Below the pieces are notes generated by a model that was not told the origin of the DNA, did no database searches, and saw only the letters and a program-made list of their open reading frames with translations. 64,000 bases of DNA, from contig NZ_JAQFIL010000001.1 in the NCBI RefSeq assembly GCF_029504655.1, positions 5,399,001 through 5,463,000 on the forward strand, given 5' to 3'. This DNA is from Catalinimonas alkaloidigena. GTDB taxonomy: Bacteria; Bacteroidota; Bacteroidia; Cytophagales; Cyclobacteriaceae. Numbering within the stretch: position 1 is the stretch's first letter; each line of letters starts with the position of its first letter. Below are positions 1 through 7,157 of this stretch, piece by piece. Position numbers and translations under genes: made by a program.

Positions 1-407
1 CCTTTAAATCGGACTCCTACCCTATACCACGCTTTGCCTTCGTAAAACACTTCTGCCGGTACGAAGATGGGATTCTCATCGGAAAATGAATTACCTCCCC
101 AACCTCTGAATCCAGTGGTGCCGTAAAGGCTGGTCAAATTTGCCAGCATTTCAGCCCAACGCTCTGACGAAATTACAATGTCTAAACGCTTTACTTCATT
201 ATCCGGAAATACCTCATCAAAATTTGGTTCAGCATCATTGCTGTGCGTTTCAGTAGTCCAGTCGGTTGCTTCAAAATCAGCATCCTCAATCTCTGTTGTG
301 GTTTCATCGTCTATTGTTGCGATGTCATCTTCTGAGCATCCTGTAATAAGCGTTATCACCATTAATACAGGCATCAATGAAGTTGAAAGCTTAATTATCA
401 GTTTCAT
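1..407 (-). CDS. CotH-like lipoprotein, N-terminal part (partial, runs off the left edge)
   Basis: The reading frame starts at the ATG at 405-407 and stays open to base 1, so only about 135 residues are visible. It begins with a lipoprotein signal ending LITGC, then an acidic linker. The following part (residues about 65-135) has VKRLDIVISSERWAEML and PAEVFYEGKAWYRVGVRFKG, the start of a CotH domain; CotH proteins are atypical kinases related to spore coat protein H. The catalytic part lies outside the window. An ECF-type promoter element sits at 470-497, about 63 bases upstream of the start codon, and matches the elements before the YHYH genes, so it is probably co-regulated with them. Confidence 0.75.
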   Translation of the reverse strand, partial: MKLIIKLSTSLMPVLMVITLITGCSEDDIATIDDETTTEIEDADFEATDWTTETHSNDAEPNFDEVFPDNEVKRLDIVISSERWAEMLANLTSLYGTTGFRGWGGNSFSDENPIFVPAEVFYEGKAWYRVGVRFK

Positions 408-469
408 GGTATTGTTTCATTTTTGTGGGTTGTTTTAGATAAGTCTTTATAAGGGGTATTTTGAATGTA

Positions 470-497
470 TAGACGTAGAACCTGTGTAATTCCCTCG
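470..497 (-). promoter_or_regulatory. ECF-type promoter element 1 (upstream of the CotH-like gene)
   Basis: Read on the minus strand it is GAGGGA, 15 nt, CGTCTA. The same pair with exactly the same spacing occurs at 3046-3073, 4314-4341 and 6549-6576, each before a lipoprotein gene. CGTC is the usual -10 core of ECF sigma promoters. The likely user is the ECF sigma factor encoded at 7449-8051; that link is inferred. Confidence 0.65.
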
Positions 498-686
498 GAA
501 AAAAGATAAAATTCTACTTTTTCAATGGCTTGCTATATGTATTCGGTTGATGAGATTTGTAAAAGAAAAACAGGTGTATCAAACCCTTTAAAACAGGCCA
601 TAACCAACCATTTGTATGTTTTGCCATTTTCCTTTAACTGAACTTTTTCTTCACCAACAAATAAATTGAAAGATTGACACTTCAAG

Positions 687-1319
687 TTATTCGCAGCTAT
701 AATCTGGACCGCTTTCTATGGTTCCCTGGGGAGTTAGATCATAGAAAGCAAGGCCGGGAAAATCTGCATTGTACCGCTCTGGTCTGAAGATTCTATTTCC
801 GTTCATTGCCTCATATTGATCAGCGATGCCATTGCTGCCTACCGGCTTGATATACTCCCAGACCGTTTCGCCATCGTAGCTCACCTCCTTCATCGTTCCG
901 CTAGCTCCTACGCCAATCAGTGTATTGCCATTTAGCAGACGCACCACCCCTCCTACATAAGCGGAATACATATCCGTTTCCGTTACATCTGAATAGGTCC
1001 AGTAAAATCCGGATGGACCGTAAATGCCATCGGTAAGGCTGTACGAACCATCGGTATCTGAATTATCGTCAACATAGCTATCGGGTTGTTCGCAGGCATC
1101 CAAAGAAACGTCGGAGTCACCCAAACCGTCGCCGTTTACCTGCACACTGACGCCCTCCGTGTACTCATTTTTGAAATTAGCCAGTACTACACTTGTGATA
1201 TCTACCGAACCCTGGGTACTATCTATTTCCTCTGCAATATCATCACTCTGACATGATAGCAAGATCATGAGCATGATAGGTAAGAGTATTTCTTTCATCA
1301 TTGATCGTTTAAAGTTCAT
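687..1319 (-). CDS. Short arylsulfotransferase (ASST)-like lipoprotein, C-terminal blade only
   Basis: About 210 residues. A lipoprotein signal (LMILLSC) is followed by a low-complexity acidic stretch. The C-terminal half has VVRLLNGNTLIGVGASGTMKEV, DGETVWEYIKPV and RPERYNADFPGL, which are the last-blade signatures of bacterial arylsulfotransferase-type beta-propeller proteins (normally around 450-500 residues). Only the last part of the propeller is present, with no sign of the catalytic histidine region, so it is probably a truncated derivative or keeps only a binding role. Last gene of a three-gene operon, 4 bp after its neighbour. The start at 1319 is chosen over a GTG at 1331 that would overlap the upstream gene; an ATG at 1301 or 1298 is also possible. 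Confidence 0.6.
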   Translation of the reverse strand: MNFKRSMMKEILLPIMLMILLSCQSDDIAEEIDSTQGSVDITSVVLANFKNEYTEGVSVQVNGDGLGDSDVSLDACEQPDSYVDDNSDTDGSYSLTDGIYGPSGFYWTYSDVTETDMYSAYVGGVVRLLNGNTLIGVGASGTMKEVSYDGETVWEYIKPVGSNGIADQYEAMNGNRIFRPERYNADFPGLAFYDLTPQGTIESGPDYSCE

Positions 1320-1323
1320 TCGT

Positions 1324-1968
1324 TCAGGCACGAGTCAGGCGCTTTGGAGCTAAAAACGTTTTCCTAAACCTGGACCTGTAAAAAAGAAATCCCAACAGAC
1401 CAGCTACTACTATAGAGATGGCCCCAAACGCCCACTTACTATTCCATGAGGTCTCTGCCAACAGGATTTGATTATCCTCAAGGGATAGGCTGATTTGGAA
1501 ATTGTTTTCTTCATTGAGAATGAATTGAAATTTATCCAATTCTTCTTTTACGATGCTGAAAATAATCTGACTATGATGGATGTTCTCAAACCCTCTGTTT
1601 TCAACAAATACTTCCTCCACTGCTTCAGGCACTCCGGATAACTCAAAGGCGACAGTGGTGGCGTGCCCTAGCCTTACCAATCCATTTTCCAGTGTCACAT
1701 TTTCTTTATTTAGCTGTAGGGCTATATGCTCTTTCAGATGATTCACCAGCAATTGATTAAACTCTTCAGGAGAGGCATAGGAATCGTCACCGTACGCATT
1801 CCTTACTTCATACTGGAAAGCTGTCATGGAGGCGTTCAGTTGTAGCGTCCACTTCCCGGATTCGTGCTCAAGCAGTGTCAGTGAAGAAATATCTGGCTGG
1901 TGAGCGCTTGCAGACATTGCTATCAAAACCAGAACAGCTGCAATGATTGATTTTAATATCTTTTTCAT
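1324..1968 (-). CDS. Exported protein of unknown function with a C-terminal membrane anchor
   Basis: 214 residues from the ATG at 1966-1968; longer starts would run into the upstream YHYH gene. It has a cleavable signal peptide ending MSASA|HQ, an extracytoplasmic domain of about 165 residues, one transmembrane segment near residues 180-200 (WAFGAISIVVAGLLGFLFY) and a basic tail. The mature start (AHQPDISSLTLLEHESGKW) and overall layout recall the extracytoplasmic N-terminal domain of HupE/UreJ-type membrane proteins, but the multi-span transporter part is absent; this is only a resemblance. It lies 7 bp after the YHYH gene at 1976-2968 and 4 bp before the ASST-like gene, so the three form one transcription unit. 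Confidence 0.65.
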   Translation of the reverse strand: MKKILKSIIAAVLVLIAMSASAHQPDISSLTLLEHESGKWTLQLNASMTAFQYEVRNAYGDDSYASPEEFNQLLVNHLKEHIALQLNKENVTLENGLVRLGHATTVAFELSGVPEAVEEVFVENRGFENIHHSQIIFSIVKEELDKFQFILNEENNFQISLSLEDNQILLAETSWNSKWAFGAISIVVAGLLGFLFYRSRFRKTFLAPKRLTRA

Positions 1969-1975
1969 AGCATTA

Positions 1976-2968
1976 TTAGTTGACATATGCCCCATACAGG
2001 CAGTTGATAAAATTGTTTGAACCCGCAGCATCTACGTGATAGTGATATCCTCTTAAATCATCGTAGTGCCCACGGCAGGCATCAAGATCATCCGGCTCAC
2101 TGCCATCTTCATTAAGTTGCTCATAAATACCGTGTCCGTCGGCGGCATAGCCGATCATGGCGGCATGGCCGTCATCCTGGGCCACCTTGGTAGAAATACC
2201 GGTGGCGGCATGATAATGATAGCCCTGATTAACATTGATATGACCACCCGCATCATCAAAGGGGGCCAGTGTATATGCCCCTAAAATGTTATCCACCGGC
2301 GCCGATGCAGAAAATTCCACACCATTAAAGGCAATTCCTCTTATTGAGGGGCCGGAAGTTCCCTGCCCAGGTCGCCCCCCACCAGCTCCTGCAAAAGCGG
2401 CAGATGAAGCTTGCAGTACCGGCTCAGTTGGAATCAACCATGTTCGCGTGAGCTCAGATATGTATTCTGGAATACATTCTACACAGTAGTTTTGGTAGGC
2501 TTCACCCACATTGGGGTTAGCCGCATTGATACAGTCTTCTTCCGTTTCTGTCACGTAGATGTCACCATTGGCATCATACATCATCCAGGTATCATCGTTG
2601 TAAAACGTGGCTAGATTCTCAATAAAAGCACCATCAACATCGTACACTTCCCCGTTTTCCAGCCAGATACCTCCGGCCTCTTCTCCATCTGAGATATTTT
2701 CAGGACACCAGGGCCCCATGTCATGGTCGGTAGGTGTACTGGCCACGATTTGGTAGCAGGTGGTTGCCGTACCATCGGAAAGAGTACAATCAACTATGCT
2801 AACCGTGGTGCCATCAATAAAAAGGTCGGGATCTACGTCAACAACGGTACCTACGATTACATCTGAATTATCGTCATCATCCATGATATCATCTTCCGTG
2901 CTACATGAAGTGAAGATAACGGTAGAGGCGAGCAACAGTGTCAAGAGTTTTACTAAAGGCGTTTTCAT
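1976..2968 (-). CDS. YHYH-domain lipoprotein, copy 1
   Basis: 330 residues with a lipoprotein signal (STVIFTSC). An N-terminal acidic linker leads into a conserved domain (residues about 40-170) with paired cysteines (DCTLSDG, TTCYQI, GPWCPEN, DCINAAN, CVEC). The C-terminal YHYH domain has the repeated motifs QGYHYH and RGYHYH and several more histidines (DGHAAMIGYAADGHGIY). The function of YHYH proteins is not established; the histidine and cysteine pattern suggests metal binding, which is inference. It is the closest paralogue of the gene at 3255-4292 and nearly identical in long stretches. First gene of a three-gene operon behind the ECF-type element at 3046-3073. Confidence 0.85.
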   Translation of the reverse strand: MKTPLVKLLTLLLASTVIFTSCSTEDDIMDDDDNSDVIVGTVVDVDPDLFIDGTTVSIVDCTLSDGTATTCYQIVASTPTDHDMGPWCPENISDGEEAGGIWLENGEVYDVDGAFIENLATFYNDDTWMMYDANGDIYVTETEEDCINAANPNVGEAYQNYCVECIPEYISELTRTWLIPTEPVLQASSAAFAGAGGGRPGQGTSGPSIRGIAFNGVEFSASAPVDNILGAYTLAPFDDAGGHINVNQGYHYHAATGISTKVAQDDGHAAMIGYAADGHGIYEQLNEDGSEPDDLDACRGHYDDLRGYHYHVDAAGSNNFINCLYGAYVN

Positions 2969-3045
2969 TCTTATTTTATTTTAAGGAGGTGTAATTGTTT
3001 GTTTTGACTGCTACTACTTACATAGTGTATTGTCATTTAGCCTCT

Positions 3046-3073
3046 TAGACGCAGGTTGATATGGTATCCCTCG
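3046..3073 (-). promoter_or_regulatory. ECF-type promoter element 2 (upstream of YHYH copy 1)
   Basis: Minus strand: GAGGGA, 15 nt, CGTCTA, about 78 bases upstream of the start codon at 2968. The spacer sequence differs from the other three copies while the two hexamers are kept, which is what a promoter rather than a simple duplication would show. Confidence 0.65.
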
Positions 3074-3192
3074 CAGATTCAAAAAATTTTTAGATTTTTT
3101 CCCTTTAGAGTATTTGGCTTTCATACACGATCTTTAAAAACCTACCTATAGGATATAGTACAGACTGCTCGTTTGCGTATGACCTATCGTAA

Positions 3193-3218
3193 TAAAGAAG
3201 GCACTAGCTCCTTCTTTA
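3193..3218 (-). terminator. Hairpin downstream of YHYH copy 2
   Basis: A perfect 9-bp inverted repeat, TAAAGAAGG and CCTTCTTTA, with an 8-nt loop, lies 37 bp after the stop codon of the gene at 3255-4292. There is only a weak T-run after it, so termination rather than a processing hairpin is likely but not certain. Confidence 0.45.
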
Positions 3219-3254
3219 ATGCACAACAATTACTCATAAAATCACTGGCAGATA

Positions 3255-4292
3255 TTAGTTTACATAAGCTCCTGCCAGACAATTGATAAAATTGTTGGAA
3301 CCTGGTGCATCCACATGGTAGTGATAGCCTCTTGTGTCATCATAGTGTCCTCTACAGTCGTCCAGGTCACTCGGCTCCTTTCCATCTTCGTTTAGCTGGG
3401 CATAGATGCCGTGCCCGTCCATGGCATAGCCAATCATGGGCGCATGACCATCCTCCTGCTTGATTTGTGCGGATATGCCTGTGGCAGCATGGTAATGATA
3501 GCCCTGATGAACATTGATGTGGCCACCCGCATCATCAAAGGGGGCCAGGGTATAAGCCCCTAATATGTTATCCACTGGCGCGGATGCTGAAAATTCTACG
3601 CCATTGAAAGCAATACCACGGGTTTGAGGCCCAAAGCCCTTTGCTTCTGGTCTTGCTTCTGGTTCAGATCTGTTGCCTGGCTGTGGCCTTCCTCCAGGTT
3701 CGCCACCGCCACCTCGGGCAAAATAGGCAGATGTCGTTAGCTTGACGGGTTGCGCTGGGATCAACCATGTTCGCGTGAGCTCAGCTATGTATTCAGGAAC
3801 ACATTCTACACAGTAGTTTTTGTATTCCTCACCCACATTGGGGTTGGCCGCATTGATACAGTCTTCTTCGGTATCCGTGACGTAAATGTCACCATTGGCA
3901 TCATACATCAGCCAGGTATTGTCATCGTAAAAGGTAGCCAGATTTTTAATGAATTCACCATCTACATCGTACACCTCTCCGTTTTCCAGCCAGATACCTC
4001 CGGCCTCTGCTCCATCCGAAATATTTTCAGGACACCATGGCCCCATGTCATGGTCGGTAGGTGTACTGGCCACGATTTGGTAGCAGGTAGTTTCAGTGCC
4101 ATCGGAAAGGGTGCAGGGGACTGTGATAACTTCTGTGCCTTCAAGAAAGAGGTCTGGGTCAACACCCACAACGGCACCTACTTCTGAGGCATGAGTGGCA
4201 TCCTCAGAAGATTTATTTTTATTGCAGCTATTGGAGGTGAACAAAATAGCGAGCATCAAAAGAGGAAAAATAAATGAATGAAATTTCTGCAT
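3255..4292 (-). CDS. YHYH-domain lipoprotein, copy 2
   Basis: 345 residues. A lipoprotein signal (LFTSNSC) is followed by the same cysteine-containing N-terminal domain and histidine-rich YHYH C-terminal domain as copy 1 (QGYHYH, RGYHYH, DGHGIY). It differs by an insertion around residues 190-220 rich in Gly, Pro, Glu and Arg, where copy 1 has a shorter Gly/Pro stretch. It stands alone between an ECF-type promoter (4314-4341) and a hairpin (3193-3218), so it is probably monocistronic. The function is unknown; a surface or periplasmic metal-binding role is a guess from the residue pattern and the SCO1 neighbour. Confidence 0.85.
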   Translation of the reverse strand: MQKFHSFIFPLLMLAILFTSNSCNKNKSSEDATHASEVGAVVGVDPDLFLEGTEVITVPCTLSDGTETTCYQIVASTPTDHDMGPWCPENISDGAEAGGIWLENGEVYDVDGEFIKNLATFYDDNTWLMYDANGDIYVTDTEEDCINAANPNVGEEYKNYCVECVPEYIAELTRTWLIPAQPVKLTTSAYFARGGGGEPGGRPQPGNRSEPEARPEAKGFGPQTRGIAFNGVEFSASAPVDNILGAYTLAPFDDAGGHINVHQGYHYHAATGISAQIKQEDGHAPMIGYAMDGHGIYAQLNEDGKEPSDLDDCRGHYDDTRGYHYHVDAPGSNNFINCLAGAYVN

Positions 4293-4313
4293 GCTGAATA
4301 TGTTTTAGATATA

Positions 4314-4341
4314 CAGACGTACATTTCTTAAAAATCCCTCG
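4314..4341 (-). promoter_or_regulatory. ECF-type promoter element 3 (upstream of YHYH copy 2)
   Basis: Minus strand: GAGGGA, 15 nt, CGTCTG, about 22 bases from the start codon, so the leader is very short. It shares part of its spacer (AAGAAAT) with element 4, consistent with the tandem duplication of this block. Confidence 0.65.
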
Positions 4342-4368
4342 CGCCGACTCTACATATTTTTTGTGCAC

Positions 4369-4400
4369 AAAAAAATCCTCCACTGAGGGAGGATTTTTTT
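4369..4400 (-). terminator. Intrinsic terminator after the SCO1 operon
   Basis: A 7-bp stem (ATCCTCC/GGAGGAT) with a 6-nt loop sits between an A-run and a T-run, so it could act in both directions. It ends the operon reading from 6524 to 4564 and separates it from the promoter of YHYH copy 2. A related but weaker hairpin is at 6592-6620. Confidence 0.75.
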
Positions 4401-4426
4401 ATTAGTATTAGAATAAAAAAGGGTTT

Positions 4427-4495
4427 TTAAAGAAGTTTATCAGGGTGCATCGGCCTTCCCGATGAATTGGTCAACATAGGTACTATCTGTTTCAC
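4427..4495 (-). pseudogene. 3' remnant of a Spy/CpxP-like gene
   Basis: The minus strand reads VKQIVPMLTNSSGRPMHP before a stop. This matches the C-terminus of the intact Spy-like protein at 6681-7157 (MERILPVLINSSDRPMKP) over about 18 residues, with similar DNA along the whole stretch. A stop codon lies just upstream in the same frame, so only the end of the gene survives. Together with the following hairpin and ECF-type promoter it reproduces the order Spy-like gene, terminator, promoter, YHYH gene, showing that this block arose by tandem duplication. Confidence 0.6.
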
Positions 4496-4563
4496 TATAC
4501 TGCCTAGTTAGATCAGCTATTATTTGTTGAAAATTCCCTTCGGCTCTTTAAAGTGGTTTTCTT

Positions 4564-5217
4564 TTATAAGGTACTTTCTAATGTTTTAATATCTGCAATC
4601 AATTGATTTATCGCAGTTTTATTCAAGCCGTTATAAATACCCCTTATATGTCTATTGGCATCTACTAAAATAAAATTTTCAGTATGCAAAAAATCATCAG
4701 GACTTTTAACTAAGCCCAAGTCTTCTTCAACAAAATACTCACTTCTACCTAGCATATAGATTTCTTTCCGATCACCTGTAAGTAGGTGCCACTTTCCATC
4801 TACTACACCTTTCTCAATAGCATAATCTTTCAGTACAGACACACTATCATGTTCAGGAGTAACTGAGTGAGAAAGAATCATAATATGATCGTCATTTAAA
4901 AATTCCTCTTGCACCAGCGTCATATTACCAGTCATCTTTGGACAAATGCCTGGGCATGAAGTGAAGAAAAAATCAACTATCGTGATTTTTCCATCCAACA
5001 ATTTTTCTGAAACACTATCGCCTAGCTGATTGATCAAAGAAAACTCAGGAATTTTATGAAAATCCTGAGGCACCAAACCTTCACTATCATACCATTTTGG
5101 GGTGAAGGTAGCCTCATCATAATAAGGTAGAACATCTACGCTGCTGGTTTCTTGTTTACTAGAATTGTTGCAAGATGCCAGCACCACTATTATCATCAAT
5201 ATTACTAACTGTCTCAT
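4564..5217 (-). CDS. SCO1/SenC family copper chaperone lipoprotein
   Basis: 217 residues. A lipoprotein signal (VLASC) anchors a thioredoxin-fold SCO domain. The copper ligands of the family are all present: CPGIC (Cys88 and Cys92) and a distant histidine in DFLHTENF (His178). SCO proteins deliver copper to cytochrome oxidase or act as thiol-disulfide reductases in the periplasm. It is the last gene of the unit that starts with YHYH copy 3 at 6524; its start overlaps the end of the MORN-repeat gene by 59 bp, suggesting translational coupling. It is probably under ECF-type promoter element 4. Confidence 0.9.
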   Translation of the reverse strand: MRQLVILMIIVVLASCNNSSKQETSSVDVLPYYDEATFTPKWYDSEGLVPQDFHKIPEFSLINQLGDSVSEKLLDGKITIVDFFFTSCPGICPKMTGNMTLVQEEFLNDDHIMILSHSVTPEHDSVSVLKDYAIEKGVVDGKWHLLTGDRKEIYMLGRSEYFVEEDLGLVKSPDDFLHTENFILVDANRHIRGIYNGLNKTAINQLIADIKTLESTL

Positions 5218-5851
5218 CTGTTATTTTTTCTTCTGTTAATGAATAGCATAAGTTTGATCGTTTCATACCAAAAATTCTGTCATTTTTGACTTCATAGTTG
5301 GCGTAAATCTTCCCATTCTCTAACCATGCCTGTTGTAGGCCTTCTGGTTTCCCATCTTTCACAGTTGTCAATCTGGCCAATTGGCCATTGATATACCATG
5401 TTTTTTGTATGCCGATTACTACCCCCTTTTCAAAATAGGCTTCACTGCTGATTTCTCCATTGGGCCACCATGTCTTTTTGTATCCATTGATCTTGTTAGC
5501 GGAATAGTACATTTCACTACCCAATATTCCGTTATCAAACCACTTTTGAGCAAGACCTTCTTTTTTGCCATTGTAAAACCCAATTTTCTCTGCTATTACA
5601 CCATTGTCATAATAGGAAATGGCAAAGCCATTATAGGGTTCGTTTTTGTAATACCATTTACCCTCATTGGGGTTAAGTTTTAGCTCACCCTTTAAAGCAT
5701 AGGTTTCAGTAATGGAGTGCTGATCAATGTCTTTGCTACAGCTAACTGCAAATAACATTAACCCAACAAACCAAACTTTAATTAATCCTGCTCGGAGTAC
5801 CCTGGTATTTTCCTGCAAAAAGCAGATAATATTGATTGAGGTATAATTCAT
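5159..5851 (-). CDS. MORN-repeat (YwqK antitoxin-like) lipoprotein
   Basis: About 230 residues. From residue about 60 on there are tandem MORN_2-type repeats (YYDNGVIAEKIGFYNGKKEG, WFDNGILGSEMYY, WWPNGEISSEAYF, WYINGQLARL, WLENGKIYANYEV). Proteins of this kind are often annotated as YwqK-family antitoxins, but with a hydrophobic segment ending LMLFAVSC this copy is probably a secreted lipoprotein and not a toxin partner. The start is uncertain: every ATG in frame before the signal (5851, 5881) overlaps the upstream YHYH gene by 74 bp or more, so a non-ATG start closer to 5780 may be used. It lies between YHYH copy 3 and the SCO1 gene. Confidence 0.7.
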   Translation of the reverse strand: MNYTSINIICFLQENTRVLRAGLIKVWFVGLMLFAVSCSKDIDQHSITETYALKGELKLNPNEGKWYYKNEPYNGFAISYYDNGVIAEKIGFYNGKKEGLAQKWFDNGILGSEMYYSANKINGYKKTWWPNGEISSEAYFEKGVVIGIQKTWYINGQLARLTTVKDGKPEGLQQAWLENGKIYANYEVKNDRIFGMKRSNLCYSLTEEKITDETVSNIDDNSGAGILQQF

Positions 5852-6524
5852 TTTCAATGTGGTAATGATATTCTTCTTCATTCGTGTGTTGAGTTATACT
5901 TGTATGGCCACCTGATTCATCAAGATCAGTAGGACGATCACCCGTGGAATAGCATTTTCTTCCATAAAGGAAAAACCCGTCAGCCATGATTCCCACTAAA
6001 TTTTCATCATCATTCGTCCATGCCTTTGGTTCCAGATGATAATGATATTGTCCTGGCCCAATATGCGCCCCGGTAAAGTCCAGAGACACTGAAGCCTGAT
6101 CTAATGCACCATTGCCCTCTTGATCATTGAAAATATAAGCTCCACTAATGGCAATGCCTATTGCACCCAGACTGGTTGATGTGGTTGAACTCGCTTTTTG
6201 TGGGTTTGCAGATACAGTCAAGGAGGCTGCCCCGTTAAAATTTGGAATGATGGATGGAGTCAATTGTACATCAGGCTCTTCCTGATACAACTCATGACCA
6301 ACACCCCAGTAAACAGTTTTGTGGTTCGGGAGCCCATTAGTCTCAATTACCACATCAGGACCGTCCAGGTAGATGTCCGTATTTTCAGTATCAAATTCTG
6401 CGAAGGCAGCGTGTAGCTCTTTGACTACTTCATTCTCAGGAGTTGCCTCTTCTTTGCAGCCATTGACAGATACGAGCATGGCTACAATCATTATAGGTAA
6501 AATTGCTAAACGAAATTTTTGCAT
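5778..6524 (-). CDS. YHYH-domain lipoprotein, copy 3 (short form)
   Basis: 248 residues. The lipoprotein signal ends SVNGC. Unlike the other two copies it lacks the cysteine-containing N-terminal domain and goes almost directly into the YHYH domain, with GQYHYHLEPKAW and EEYHYHIENELY as the paired motifs and GIMADGFFLYGRKCY between them. First gene of a three-gene unit with the MORN-repeat and SCO1 genes, behind ECF-type element 4. The short form shows that the YHYH part is the shared core of the family. Confidence 0.85.
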   Translation of the reverse strand: MQKFRLAILPIMIVAMLVSVNGCKEEATPENEVVKELHAAFAEFDTENTDIYLDGPDVVIETNGLPNHKTVYWGVGHELYQEEPDVQLTPSIIPNFNGAASLTVSANPQKASSTTSTSLGAIGIAISGAYIFNDQEGNGALDQASVSLDFTGAHIGPGQYHYHLEPKAWTNDDENLVGIMADGFFLYGRKCYSTGDRPTDLDESGGHTSITQHTNEEEYHYHIENELYLNQYYLLFAGKYQGTPSRIN

Positions 6525-6548
6525 GTCTTATTTTATTGTTTGTATTTA

Positions 6549-6576
6549 TAGACGTGCATTATTTCTTAATCCCTCG
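6549..6576 (-). promoter_or_regulatory. ECF-type promoter element 4 (upstream of YHYH copy 3)
   Basis: Minus strand: GAGGGA, 15 nt, CGTCTA, 25 bases from the start codon at 6524. Nearest of the four elements to the sigma factor operon. Confidence 0.65.
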
Positions 6577-6591
6577 CAGTGGCACTAATTA

Positions 6592-6620
6592 AAAAAAAAT
6601 TCCTCCAACAAGAGAGGTTG
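6592..6620 (-). terminator. Probable terminator after the sigma factor operon
   Basis: On the minus strand a short CCTC...GAGG stem is followed by a run of nine T residues. It lies about 60 bp after the stop of the Spy-like gene and directly before promoter element 4, the same position as the stronger hairpin at 4369-4400. Confidence 0.5.
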
Positions 6621-6680
6621 ATTTTGTATCGATAGTGAAATCGATCAGACCTTAAGGTGCAAAGAGTAGAGAAGTAGAGT

Positions 6681-7157
6681 TTAAAAAGGAGGTCTTTCCG
6701 GCTTCATAGGCCTGTCCGATGAATTAATCAAAACAGGTAGTATTCGTTCCATTACCCTGTCAAACCGCTTCAGTTGTTCCTCGTTACACATCTCCTTCAG
6801 CTCTTCGAAATGATTGTAGGTAACGATGATTTTATCTTTTTCTAACTGCAAAATATGCTCAAGCTGGGCTTCCTTATTTTCCTTGGAGTAATCCAATGAG
6901 AGTTGTTGAAAAAATGATCTAAGCAGTTCCTGTTCCTGCTTTTCAAGCTCACGGATGGCTTCATGATGATTTTCTGCCATTTCATCAAATATCGCTTTTT
7001 GTTCTTCAGTGAAGTTTAGCTCCCGGCTAATTTCATCCTTTAATCCTCTTTGTTGCATCGGCATCTCTGGCCTCATTGTGAAAATCACAAGTAGCGCAAT
7101 ATTGATTACTAATAAGACAAAAAATCCAATCCTATAAGTATTGCTATTCATTTTCAT
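6681..7157 (-). CDS. Spy/CpxP-like periplasmic protein with N-terminal membrane anchor
   Basis: About 158 residues. One N-terminal transmembrane segment (IGFFVLLVINIALLVIF) precedes a helical, charged periplasmic domain. LNFTEEQKAIFDEM is the LTxxQ-type motif of Spy/CpxP and heavy-metal sensor proteins; further helices are glutamate- and lysine-rich (NHHEAIRELEKQEQELLRSF). Such proteins act as periplasmic chaperones or as sensors restraining stress regulators. The start (ATG at 7157 or 7151) overlaps the end of the anti-sigma-like gene, so the two are coupled. Third gene of the sigma factor operon; it may be part of the signal-sensing complex. A 3' fragment of a second copy is at 4427-4495. 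Confidence 0.8.
   Translation of the reverse strand: MKMNSNTYRIGFFVLLVINIALLVIFTMRPEMPMQQRGLKDEISRELNFTEEQKAIFDEMAENHHEAIRELEKQEQELLRSFFQQLSLDYSKENKEAQLEHILQLEKDKIIVTYNHFEELKEMCNEEQLKRFDRVMERILPVLINSSDRPMKPERPPF

Noticed and set aside
178..438. Plus-strand open frame of 86 codons
   Set aside because: It is serine- and valine-rich antisense of the CotH-like gene, which has a proper lipoprotein start on the minus strand.
5159..5851. Toxin-antitoxin function for the YwqK-like MORN protein
   Set aside because: It carries a lipoprotein signal and has no toxin gene beside it; the antitoxin label is only a family name.
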